Of a stretch of DNA of 58,993 nt, positions 50,508 through 58,993 are shown in pieces; position 1 is the stretch's first letter; each line of letters starts with the position of its first letter. Location of the stretch: assembly GCA_900316015.1 (NCBI GenBank), contig ONBG01000017.1:1-58993 (forward strand), given 5' to 3'. Under the pieces are notes generated by a model. That model ran no database searches, was not told where the DNA came from, and was given only the letters and a program-made list of their open reading frames with translations. The stretch comes from an uncultured Prevotella sp. GTDB lineage: Bacteria; Bacteroidota; Bacteroidia; Bacteroidales; Bacteroidaceae. Both the position numbers and the translations under genes were made by a program.

Positions 50508-53500
50508 ATGGAAAAAAGACTGATGATGCTATTAGCATGCTTCTTCCTGTTCGTGGGAGGAGTGATGGCGCAGACGAAGGTTAGTGGAACCGTAGCCTCT
50601 GCTGAAGATGGGGAACCCGTCATCGGTGCCGCTATTAAGGTAGTGGGTACCAACACGGGTACCGTGACCGACATAAACGGTCATTTCTCTCTTGTCGTTC
50701 CCGATGGCTCAAAGATTCAGGTGAGCTACATCGGCATGAAGCCTCAAACACTGAAAGCCACTAACAACATGAAGATCCTGCTCACGCCAGAGAACAAGAC
50801 CTTGGATGAGGTGATGGTGGTTGCCTTTGGCAAGCAAACACGCAGCTCTTTCACGGGCTCTGCTGCTGTGGTAGACTCGAAGGAGTTGAACAAGAAAATC
50901 GCCACGAATGTCGCGGATGCTTTGGTTGGATCCGTGCCCGGCTTGCAGATCACGGGGTCGAGTGGTGCCCCTGGAGCCAGTCAAGGTGCGATCCATATCC
51001 GGGGTATTGGCTCCATCACTGCCTCTACCAGTCCGTTGATCATCGTGGATGGTGCCCCGTATACTTCTTCCTTGAGCAACATCCCGCAAGGAGACATCGA
51101 GAGCGTTACCGTGTTGAAAGATGCTTCCTCGGCTGCTCTCTATGGTGCGCGTGGTGCCAATGGCGTCATCCTGATCACCACCAAGAATGGCGGTGACAAG
51201 GGACCGCGCGTATCCGTTGACGCTAAATGGGGCGGGACGAGCCGATGCGTGCAGGACTATGACATGATCCGAGACCCGGCACAGTATTTAGAGACGTATT
51301 ATGGCATGCTCTATAACTATGCCCATAACAAGAAAGGATTGGGTGAAGCGGACGCAAACCAATGGGTGAACGCCAGGATGATCAGCAGTCCTACTTACGG
51401 ATTGCAGTACAATCCCTTCAAGGTACCCGACGGACAGGGCCTGATCGGCATGGATGGCAAGATCAATCCCCAGGCTGTATTGGGCAATACCTATACCGCA
51501 GATAACGGGAAGACGTATTATATCGTGCCCGATGACTGGAGAGACGCTGCCTATCGCCATGGCTTCCGGCAGGAGTATAACGTGAGCGTGAATGGCACCA
51601 GCCAGAAACTCAACTACTATTCCAGCTTCGGATACCTGAAAGAGAAAGGCGTTGTCGTCAATTCGGCATACGAGCGTGTTACCGCCCGGTTCAAGGCCGA
51701 CTACCAAGCGTTCAGTTGGTTGCGCACCTATGCCAATGCGGGATATGTGCACTCCAATACGGAATCGAACCCAAACCTGAGCAATACCAGTACCAGCTAT
51801 TCCAACATGGGATATGTTACCCAGTACATCGCACCGATCTATCCGCTCTTCGTGCGCACTCTTGATGCGAGCGGGAAGCCGCAGATCGAGACCGACCGGT
51901 ATGGGCACAAGATGTACGACTATGGTATCAACTCCGTGATGTACGACGGTTATCCCGGTCTCGTACGCCCGTTCTCATCTACTTCGAACCCCATTGGAAC
52001 CAATATCTATAATGACGACCATTATGTGATCGACCAGTTCCAAGGACAGTTGAACTTCGACGTCACGCTGGCACCTTGGTTGAAGTTCACCAGCAACAAT
52101 TCTGTCAACGTCCACTTGTACCGCTATAGTTACTACGGGAATCCTTACGTGGGCAATTCGAAGCCAGAGAATGGCAATATCGACAAGGCAAACAGCGTGA
52201 GCTATCGCCATAACTACGTGCAGATGCTGAACTTCCACAAGGACTTTGGGTCGCATGACGTCCAGGCAATGGTGGGCCATGAGTGGTACAAACAACATAT
52301 TGGTTACTTGGAAGCACTGGCCCGTGGCGGCTTCTCGCCGGACATCCAGGAGATCAATGCTTTCTCCGACCGCTATGACAGCTACTCCTACGCCACGAAC
52401 TATGACGTGGAAGGCTATTTCGGCAATGTGCTCTATAACTATGACCAACGCTATTTCGCCCAGGCTTCCTACCGTCGCGATGCCTCCAGTCGCTTTGCCA
52501 AGAGCCATCGCTGGGGTGATTTCTGGAGCGTAGGCGGTGCTTGGATCCTCTCGAAGGAGAATTTCTTCAAGAACCTCGGTGCCTCTTGGGTGGACAACCT
52601 GAAACTGAAAGTGTCCATCGGACAACAGGGCAATGACGGCATTCCCGACTTCGAGTACTTGGAGCGCTATTCCCTGAGCAAGGGAAAGAGCAGCATGCTG
52701 CCTTCCTTCTCGCAGATTGGTAATGAGGAAATTACTTGGGAGACGACCACCAACTTTAATGTCGGACTGGAGTTTGCCTTGTTTGGCAACCGCCTGAATG
52801 GTGAGTTCAACTGGTATAACAAGAAAACGACGGACATGCTCTTCTGGTTGAACGTGCCGGAAAGCATGGGCGTGCGCGGCTATTATGGCAATATTGGGGA
52901 CACCCGCAACCAAGGCGTGGAGCTCATGCTAAGCGGGGATATCATCCGAACCAAGGATATCGTTTGGAGCGTGACCGCCAATATCGCGCATAATAATGCC
53001 AAGATCGTGAAACTTGCGCCCCAGAAGACGAAGAATTATGGAGGCTTCTCCATGGCAGATGTCAATGCGGGATTCAACGTGAGTATGTGGTATGCAGACG
53101 GAGAGCAACGCTATTGCGCGATGTTGCCCGACTATGCTGGTGTCAACGAGAATGGAGAGTCACTGTGGTGGGTCGACGAAGATCTGTTCCAGAAGTATGG
53201 AGGCGACAATGCCACGCAGAGTTCTGGCGACCAACCAGGAAAGAAACACTCCTATACTACGACGGATTGGAGCCAGGCTACTTATTACCTGCATAACATG
53301 TTGCCATGGGCAAATGGCGGTTTCACAACGACGCTGTCCTTCTATGGCTTCGACCTGACCGCGACCTTCGACTATCAGTTGGGCGGGAAGATCTACGACT
53401 TTGGCTATGCTTCATTGATGAACCCGGTCAGCTCTCGTGCAACAGGATTCGCCATGCACAAGGACGTGCTGAAATCGTGGACCCCAGACCATACCAATAC

Positions 53501-53801
53501 GGACATCCCACGCTTCCAATATGGTGACCAGATGACGACCAACCAGAGCACTCGGTTCTTGGTGAGCGCGAGGTACCTGAACTTCCAGTCGTTTACCTTG
53601 GGATATACCCTTCCCAAGCAGTGGGTACACAAGGCATTGTTGAGTAATGTACGCGTGTATGTGCAAGGCGAGAACATCTGTTTCTGGTCGACTCGCAAGG
53701 GACTTGACCCGCGGTTTAGCTTCCAGGGTACTACCGCTACAGGCGTGAACTCTTACGCTCCAGTCCGTACTATCATGGGCGGAATCCAGTTATCTTTCTA
53801 A
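50508..53801 (+). CDS. SusC/RagA-type TonB-dependent outer-membrane transporter 2
   Basis: A 1097-residue importer. The start at 50508 is chosen because it gives MEKRLMMLLACFFLFVGG, a signal peptide matching transporter 1; the ATG at 50388 would add 40 unrelated residues. The domain order is the same: regulatory-like domain, plug (DEVMVVAFGKQTRSSFTGSA; LYGARGANGVILITTKNGG), beta-barrel ending IQLSF. Beyond about residue 60 the protein diverges clearly from transporter 1, so it probably takes different ligands. It has its own promoter and is followed by susD2. Confidence 0.94.
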   Translation: MEKRLMMLLACFFLFVGGVMAQTKVSGTVASAEDGEPVIGAAIKVVGTNTGTVTDINGHFSLVVPDGSKIQVSYIGMKPQTLKATNNMKILLTPENKTLDEVMVVAFGKQTRSSFTGSAAVVDSKELNKKIATNVADALVGSVPGLQITGSSGAPGASQGAIHIRGIGSITASTSPLIIVDGAPYTSSLSNIPQGDIESVTVLKDASSAALYGARGANGVILITTKNGGDKGPRVSVDAKWGGTSRCVQDYDMIRDPAQYLETYYGMLYNYAHNKKGLGEADANQWVNARMISSPTYGLQYNPFKVPDGQGLIGMDGKINPQAVLGNTYTADNGKTYYIVPDDWRDAAYRHGFRQEYNVSVNGTSQKLNYYSSFGYLKEKGVVVNSAYERVTARFKADYQAFSWLRTYANAGYVHSNTESNPNLSNTSTSYSNMGYVTQYIAPIYPLFVRTLDASGKPQIETDRYGHKMYDYGINSVMYDGYPGLVRPFSSTSNPIGTNIYNDDHYVIDQFQGQLNFDVTLAPWLKFTSNNSVNVHLYRYSYYGNPYVGNSKPENGNIDKANSVSYRHNYVQMLNFHKDFGSHDVQAMVGHEWYKQHIGYLEALARGGFSPDIQEINAFSDRYDSYSYATNYDVEGYFGNVLYNYDQRYFAQASYRRDASSRFAKSHRWGDFWSVGGAWILSKENFFKNLGASWVDNLKLKVSIGQQGNDGIPDFEYLERYSLSKGKSSMLPSFSQIGNEEITWETTTNFNVGLEFALFGNRLNGEFNWYNKKTTDMLFWLNVPESMGVRGYYGNIGDTRNQGVELMLSGDIIRTKDIVWSVTANIAHNNAKIVKLAPQKTKNYGGFSMADVNAGFNVSMWYADGEQRYCAMLPDYAGVNENGESLWWVDEDLFQKYGGDNATQSSGDQPGKKHSYTTTDWSQATYYLHNMLPWANGGFTTTLSFYGFDLTATFDYQLGGKIYDFGYASLMNPVSSRATGFAMHKDVLKSWTPDHTNTDIPRFQYGDQMTTNQSTRFLVSARYLNFQSFTLGYTLPKQWVHKALLSNVRVYVQGENICFWSTRKGLDPRFSFQGTTATGVNSYAPVRTIMGGIQLSF

Positions 53802-53819
53802 TTTAATACGTATCGACTT

Positions 53820-55523
53820 ATGAAGAAGCATATTATTTCATTGACCATCGCAGCCTTAGGGATGTTCACCTTGACAGGTTGCATAGAGGAATATACTCCA
53901 CAGAATGGAGCCCCTTCCTTGGAACAGTTGACGAATGCGCCGGGAGCCTTTGACAATTTGGTGGCAAACCTCACCGATAAAATCACGGGCAAGCGCTCTT
54001 ATCGACCAGGTTCCAACTGGGTGTATGATTACGGTTATCCTTCGATGTTCCTTACCCGCGACGTGGAAGGGCAGGACATCATCCCCGCAGGATCGAACAA
54101 CTGGTATAGCACTTGGTATGAGGCCGTTCGCTATCTCTCTTCTGGCTATGCCGTGTCGCAGTTGCCGTATACTTACTATTATGGTTGGATCAACGATTGT
54201 AACGTGGTTTTGAAGAGCGGGGGAGCCATCAACTACGCAGAGCCCGATGCCACGCACAAGCATGGAGTGGGCATTGCTTATGCCATGCGGGCGATGTTCT
54301 ATCTCGATCTCTGCCGGATGTATGCAGCCAAACCTTATTCTGAGGACCATAATGCCTTAACGACAATCAAGGCAGACGAGGTCCGGACGGTGGAAGGAGC
54401 CAGCGACCAGCAGCGGATGACCTGGGAAGAGGCGTTCGCGTTTATCCTCCAGGACTTGGATGCAGCTGAGAAATGCCTTTCTGATTACCATCGCTCGGAT
54501 AAGTACACGCCTGATGTGAGCGTTGTCTATGGACTGAAAGCCCGCCTCTACTTAGAGAAACAGGACTGGGCAAATGCGGAAAAGTACGCCAAACTCGCCC
54601 AAGAGGGTTATCGGGTGATGACACAAGAGGAGTTCCTGAGCCATCGGGATGGTTTTAATACGCCCAATAGCTCGTGGATGTTTGCTACGAGATTCAAGGA
54701 CACTGACCCGAATATCGTTTCCAATGATGGTGATGATTCCTGGGGATCCGTGATGATCATGGAGAATGGTTTCGGCGGAGGCTATGCTCAGAACTATGGC
54801 GGCGTAAACGTCATCGACAAGCATCTTTACACGACAATACCCGTAACAGACTTCAGAAAGAAATGTTGGGTCGACTTCAAATTGGACGGAGAGAGCAAGG
54901 GACAAGCCATCAAGGACTTGATGGAATATGCTTATATCCCGACAGCAACACATGCGGATTCCGTGGAGCGTGCCACACGTATCTATGAAGGTGGCGTACT
55001 AAACGCTTCTTATGGATTAGGCGGACTGTGCCTGAAATTCCGCAACCTGGCTGGTAAGACCGAAACGAAATATGAGGCATGGTGCGTATCAGTGCCCTTG
55101 ATGAGGGTTGAGGAAATGAAGTTGATTGAGGCAGAGGCTGCTGGCATGCAGGACTTAGCCCGTGGAACAGCCTTGCTCACGGCTTTTGCCAAGACCCGCG
55201 ACCCGCAATTCGTCTATGGGCAGCACCAGGATGCTTATTATAATACCTCAACATCAGAGTTCCAGAACGAGGTGTGGTGGCAACGCCGCGTGGAACTCTG
55301 GGGAGAGGGCTTTGCCACCTATGACATTAAACGCCTGAACAAGGGGATTATCCGTAGCTATCCGGGCACCAATCATTTGGAGAATGCTCGTTGGAATACA
55401 GATAAGCTTCCAAGTTGGATGGTCTGGACGTTCCCAGCTACGGAGACGAATAACAATGGTGGCATGACGCTGAACCCGGATCCGCAGCAGCCTGCGGGGG
55501 ATTCTCCGGAATTTATTTGGTAG
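53820..55523 (+). CDS. SusD/RagB-type surface lipoprotein 2
   Basis: A 567-residue substrate-binding lid of transporter 2. Lipoprotein signal GMFTLTGC, TPR-like helices, and C-terminal blocks LMRVEEMKLIEAEAAG and QRRVELWGEGFATYDIKRL. It starts 18 nt after susC2 and ends the plus-strand run at a terminator. Confidence 0.94.
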   Translation: MKKHIISLTIAALGMFTLTGCIEEYTPQNGAPSLEQLTNAPGAFDNLVANLTDKITGKRSYRPGSNWVYDYGYPSMFLTRDVEGQDIIPAGSNNWYSTWYEAVRYLSSGYAVSQLPYTYYYGWINDCNVVLKSGGAINYAEPDATHKHGVGIAYAMRAMFYLDLCRMYAAKPYSEDHNALTTIKADEVRTVEGASDQQRMTWEEAFAFILQDLDAAEKCLSDYHRSDKYTPDVSVVYGLKARLYLEKQDWANAEKYAKLAQEGYRVMTQEEFLSHRDGFNTPNSSWMFATRFKDTDPNIVSNDGDDSWGSVMIMENGFGGGYAQNYGGVNVIDKHLYTTIPVTDFRKKCWVDFKLDGESKGQAIKDLMEYAYIPTATHADSVERATRIYEGGVLNASYGLGGLCLKFRNLAGKTETKYEAWCVSVPLMRVEEMKLIEAEAAGMQDLARGTALLTAFAKTRDPQFVYGQHQDAYYNTSTSEFQNEVWWQRRVELWGEGFATYDIKRLNKGIIRSYPGTNHLENARWNTDKLPSWMVWTFPATETNNNGGMTLNPDPQQPAGDSPEFIW

Positions 55524-55567
55524 CTATTTGACCGTTATATTTGTTTTGGTAGTTATCGTTAGATAAC

Positions 55568-55597
55568 TCGGGGGCGGCCTGTGAAGGTCGCCCCCGA
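55568..55597. terminator. Bidirectional terminator between susD2 and the tricorn-like gene
   Basis: TCGGGGGCG-G-CC pairs with GG-T-CGCCCCCGA (55568-55579 with 55586-55597) around a 6-nt loop, followed by ATGTTTTG. It lies between two converging genes. Confidence 0.85.
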
Positions 55598-55675
55598 ATG
55601 TTTTGTTGCGCTGGACATCCTGTCTCATCACCTGAAAAGCCTCTGATGAGGGAGGATGCATGATATGCGGATGTG

Positions 55676-58600
55676 TTATTTCATCATTTCCTTGACGGCA
55701 GCTTCCAATTGCCTGTCGTTGCCATTGAGGTAATCCTCAGGGGTATTATAAACGACGATATCCGGGTTTAGTTGCTTGTTTTCCCCGAATTGACCGTCCA
55801 TGCCCTGGCATCCCACTTGCGGTATGCCAAAGATCATATCGCGATCGATGAGGGTCTCCCACCATACTGCTGTCATGGTCCCAGCCACTGGTGCGCCAAT
55901 CAGTTTGCCGATGCCCAAGGTTTTGTAAACCCAAGGGAATCCATGCCCGTTGCTATAGTCATCTTCACAGATCAGCACGCAAGAAGGCTTCACCCATTTG
56001 TTGAACGGGTCGCGCCCGATATATTTCCCGTGTGGGATGAACTTCTGGTATTCTTTACCGCTGAGCAGGGTGCAGAGGTCATCGTGCAGCCACCCGCCGC
56101 CATTGTGCCGCTCGTCGACGATCACGGCATCCTTTTGCCTGTTCTCCTCGTTGAGCAGTTCGCTATAGACCGTACGGAAGCTCTCGGAATCCATTGCCTT
56201 GACATGCACATAGCCGATACGACCGTTGGAAAGCTTCTTGACAAGCTCTTTATTATGGTCTACCCATCGTTTGTACAGCAGTTCGTTCTGGGCATAAAGG
56301 CTGATCGCCTTGATGGTCACGTCGAAATGTTTCTTGGTCTGGGGATTGAAAATGGAGAGCCTGACTGGTTTCCCTGCCTTTCCATCGAGCATATAGTTGT
56401 AATCAGCATCCTTCAGGATCTCTTGTCCATCGATTTTCTCGATGATACAGCCAGCCGTGACACCAGTTTCCTTTTGGGTCAAAGGGCTCCGTTTGATGAC
56501 CTCTTCGATCTTCAGGCCATTGCCCTCATAGTCGTTGTCAAAAAATACGCCTAAGTAGGCTGTCTGCAACTTTGCTCCATTGGGATAGTAACGGGCCCCT
56601 GTATGGGAGGCATTCAGTTCACCTAACATCTCACTCAGCATATCGCGGAAGTCATAGTTGTTGTTGATGTAGGGCAGGAACTTTTCGTATGTCTTGCGAT
56701 AGCCTTCCCAATCGACGCCGTGTAGCTTAGGATCATAGAACTTGTCCTTGACTTGCTGCCAGATATGATCGAACATATATTGCCGCTCTTGATAAGGCTT
56801 GTAATTGAAACGAGCCTCGAAATCAATGTTCTTGGAGTTGTTCTTGGTCAGGTCGATATCCTTGATATTCCCCCCAGAGACCATGAATAAGTTCTTGAAG
56901 TCCTTGTCAGCGTGCAGTTCCCCCGCACCTGCGTTCTTCAGAACAATCTCGGTCTTGTTCTCCTTCAGGTCGTGCTTCCACAGGTCATACCCTCCTTCGA
57001 AGGCAGCTTGATAATATAAGGTGTCCCCAGAAGGGCTCAGGGCAGCGTCGCCCATGTGTGAAGAGTTGACGGTAACCCGGATGACGCGGTCGCGACAGTT
57101 ATCCAAGTCGAAGGTCAACGGTTTCACTGCCGGTTCCTTCTTGGCAGCTTTCTTTCCGCCTTTCTTTCCTTTTTTGCCCTTTTCATCGCTCTTTTCCTCG
57201 TTTTGCTTCTTTTCTTTTTCAGCCGCGTCAGCGAGTTCCCTTTCCTCCTTACTCATGCGGAACCGCTCATAGGCATCAAGATCGAAGAACATGAGATACG
57301 CATCGTCTTCCGATCCCCAGCTGCCATGGCTGCGGTATCCGGCACGATCACTTTGGAAGAGCATTGCCTTTCCGTTGAGCACCCATTTGGCATTGCTGTC
57401 GTTATAGCCGCTTTGGGTGAGGTTATGGATCTCTCCGTTCCCCGATGCATTCACGAGAGCGATGTCCTGGTTGTTCCATCCCCCATGTCCCATGTAGGTA
57501 GAAAGCAACCACCTACTGTCTGGACTCCAGCAGAAATCCACGTCTCCATCGCTGTAAGAGTAGATATATTTTCCGTCCATCAGTGTCCTGACCGTCTTGC
57601 TTTTCACGTCGATCGCCTTGATGGTGCCGCGGTCTTCTAAATAAGCGATGGTCTTGCCGTCTGGACTCCACTTCGGGAGGAAGGATGTTTTGTCAGATGT
57701 CACCAGTTGTTCCTCGACCAAGTCTGTGGCATAGGTGAAATTCTTCTCATTGCTATTCTTCGGCTTCGCAATGTAGATTTGCCACAAGCCGTTGCGCTCG
57801 GAGGCGTAAGCGAGCTGCTTTCCATCCGGAGAGAATGCCACATTACGCTCTTGTTCCGGTGTGTCCGTAATCTGTTTGGTCGTCTTGTAGTCTTTGGAAG
57901 TCACGTACACATCCCCATGCAAGATAAAGGCGATCTCCTTTCCTGTGGGAGAAACGGAAATCTCCGTAGCACCTGAGGTGCGGATTTGCCGGTCGAGATC
58001 GATGTCATTGCGGTCGGCAGTGACATGAACGGTCACCTTGTAAGGCTCTTGTCCTTCCCTGAGCGTGTAGATCTCACCGTCGTAGCCGAAACAAAGTGTC
58101 CCGTCTTGGGAAGCAGAGAGAAAGCGAACAGGGTTCTTTTGGAAGTGGGTGAGCTGTTTTTTTCCGGTTCCATCGATGCCCCGGTGATAGACGTTCATCG
58201 TCCCATCCTCCTCGCTCAGATAATAGAAGGAGCGTCCGTCAGATGCCCAAACAGGGTTCCGGTCTTCCCCGATGAAATCGGTTAATTTCGTAAATTTCCC
58301 CTTTTTGTCAAGCCAAATGTCACGGGTAATGGGAGATGTGTGATGCTTGCGAAATTCGTCTTCATACCCTTTCTTATCATGGTAAAGGATATCCCCGTCC
58401 TTGTTGATGGACAGGTTCTCCATCGTTATGGCGGAGAAAAGCTTAGGACGGGTGGCGTTTACATCGACCTCGTAGATCTGTGGGAAGGAAGAACTGGCAA
58501 AGATAATCGATTTCGCCGTGGGCATTACGGAGGACTTGAAAAGCACATGCTCATTGTCCTTGAAGGTGAGAGGGATTTCGTCCGCACTATTCGTTGTCAG

Positions 58601-58903
58601 TCTCTTGGGTGCCCCACCATCCCGGCTCATCAAGTAGACATCTAAACTGCCTTCCCGACTGGATGCAAATGCAATGCGCCGACCGTCTGGGCTCCATACC
58701 GGATAAGCGTCATAAGCCGCGTTAGAAGTCAGCTGATGCGCCTCACCGCCCGTAGAGGGCACCGTGTAAATGTCTCCCTGGTAAGAGAAAGCGATGGTTT
58801 TTCCATCGGGTGAGATGGCACAGAACCGCATCCACAGCGGTGAGGTCTGTGCCGTGGCAGTCATGGAGAATGCCAAGACTGCCAATGTGAGAAGTTTTTT
58901 CAT
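55676..58903 (-). CDS. Tricorn-like S41 protease with beta-propeller domain
   Basis: This 1075-residue secreted protein has a signal peptide (about 1-18) and WD40-like/PD40 propeller repeats (for example AISPDGKTIAFSYQGDIYTV, PVWSPDGRRIAFASSREG). A long charged Lys/Glu-rich insert lies in the middle (about 560-590), then a PDZ domain (about 760-850) and a C-terminal S41 catalytic domain. In that domain IVDERHNGGGW and CEDDYSNGHGFPW contain the likely nucleophilic Ser, followed by GAPVAGT. Tricorn-type enzymes cut peptides to short fragments. Here the signal peptide predicts an envelope location, suited to trimming peptides imported by the nearby SusCD systems. The gene is convergent with susD2. 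Confidence 0.9.
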   Translation of the reverse strand: MKKLLTLAVLAFSMTATAQTSPLWMRFCAISPDGKTIAFSYQGDIYTVPSTGGEAHQLTSNAAYDAYPVWSPDGRRIAFASSREGSLDVYLMSRDGGAPKRLTTNSADEIPLTFKDNEHVLFKSSVMPTAKSIIFASSSFPQIYEVDVNATRPKLFSAITMENLSINKDGDILYHDKKGYEDEFRKHHTSPITRDIWLDKKGKFTKLTDFIGEDRNPVWASDGRSFYYLSEEDGTMNVYHRGIDGTGKKQLTHFQKNPVRFLSASQDGTLCFGYDGEIYTLREGQEPYKVTVHVTADRNDIDLDRQIRTSGATEISVSPTGKEIAFILHGDVYVTSKDYKTTKQITDTPEQERNVAFSPDGKQLAYASERNGLWQIYIAKPKNSNEKNFTYATDLVEEQLVTSDKTSFLPKWSPDGKTIAYLEDRGTIKAIDVKSKTVRTLMDGKYIYSYSDGDVDFCWSPDSRWLLSTYMGHGGWNNQDIALVNASGNGEIHNLTQSGYNDSNAKWVLNGKAMLFQSDRAGYRSHGSWGSEDDAYLMFFDLDAYERFRMSKEERELADAAEKEKKQNEEKSDEKGKKGKKGGKKAAKKEPAVKPLTFDLDNCRDRVIRVTVNSSHMGDAALSPSGDTLYYQAAFEGGYDLWKHDLKENKTEIVLKNAGAGELHADKDFKNLFMVSGGNIKDIDLTKNNSKNIDFEARFNYKPYQERQYMFDHIWQQVKDKFYDPKLHGVDWEGYRKTYEKFLPYINNNYDFRDMLSEMLGELNASHTGARYYPNGAKLQTAYLGVFFDNDYEGNGLKIEEVIKRSPLTQKETGVTAGCIIEKIDGQEILKDADYNYMLDGKAGKPVRLSIFNPQTKKHFDVTIKAISLYAQNELLYKRWVDHNKELVKKLSNGRIGYVHVKAMDSESFRTVYSELLNEENRQKDAVIVDERHNGGGWLHDDLCTLLSGKEYQKFIPHGKYIGRDPFNKWVKPSCVLICEDDYSNGHGFPWVYKTLGIGKLIGAPVAGTMTAVWWETLIDRDMIFGIPQVGCQGMDGQFGENKQLNPDIVVYNTPEDYLNGNDRQLEAAVKEMMK

Positions 58904-58993
58904 ACGAAAATGTTTCTATTGTGAACAGCCGATAAAACGGCTATTCTGGTTTAACTTGTTTTTTTTGACACAATAAAAGAAATAGCAGGCTGC
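58904..58993. other. Upstream region of the tricorn-like gene
   Basis: No further gene is seen before the window edge. AGCCG/CGGCT (58927-58931 with 58938-58942) could form a small hairpin in the leader of the tricorn-like mRNA. No clear TAnnTTTG box was found in the remaining bases. Confidence 0.3.

Noticed and set aside
51975-52913. Long minus-strand open frame (312 codons) antisense to susC2
   Set aside because: The opposite strand encodes a clear SusC barrel; the antisense frame has no domain and no promoter or ribosome-binding site.

Overview
The window looks like chromosomal DNA from a Prevotellaceae-type member of the Bacteroidales. The evidence is two SusC/SusD outer-membrane pairs, a cluster of secreted glycosidases, a C10 peptidase with a T9SS-like tail, DUF4369/TlpA-like and small lipoproteins. 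Promoters also repeatedly fit the Bacteroidetes pattern TTTG-N19/20-TAnnTTTG. No phage, plasmid or insertion sequence was seen.

Layout. (1) 380-10868, minus strand: an ECF sigma factor with a putative membrane partner; the tightly packed run topA-aroK-speA-argB; then a TlpA-like lipoprotein lacking its cysteines, a sialate O-acetylesterase, a Nudix hydrolase and crcB. (2) 11005-13362: pnp. (3) 13450-25710: carbohydrate degradation, with AraC regulator plus GH29 fucosidase, GH35 beta-galactosidase plus a multidomain GH31 enzyme, and a GH95 fucosidase. With the sialate esterase these are exo-acting activities expected for mucin-type O-glycans. (4) 21661-23175 and 27729-29407: gene-poor stretches with broken small genes (including a HigBA-like remnant), tRNA-Asn and unusual repeats. 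(5) 25845-27728: heavy-metal P-type ATPase. (6) 29408-41548: S41 protease; rimP-nusA-infB behind a leader hairpin; sufBCDS; rnhB. (7) 42079-55523: SusC-SusD-lipoprotein, C10 peptidase-lipoprotein, then a second SusC-SusD pair, which reads as a protein/peptide acquisition locus. (8) 55676-58903: tricorn-like S41 protease.

The most unusual structure is a dispersed repeat family in three intergenic regions (134-230, 22396-22492, 41577-41651). Each locus carries four or five copies of a 9-bp degenerate palindrome, AGRTNAYCT, whose starts are exactly 22 bp apart, with poorly conserved spacers. I do not recognise it as a named element. The exact two-helical-turn phasing suggests a protein-binding array or a structured RNA.

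Other notable points: a CxxC to SxxS replacement in a thioredoxin-like lipoprotein; a GH31 enzyme carrying FN3, F5/8C, dockerin-like and cohesin-like modules; homologous promoter regions and signal-peptide regions in the two susC genes; a terminator-like hairpin in the rimP-nusA-infB leader; and inverted repeats at the metal-ATPase and GH35 promoters. All functional calls come from reading sequence motifs. No database search was run.
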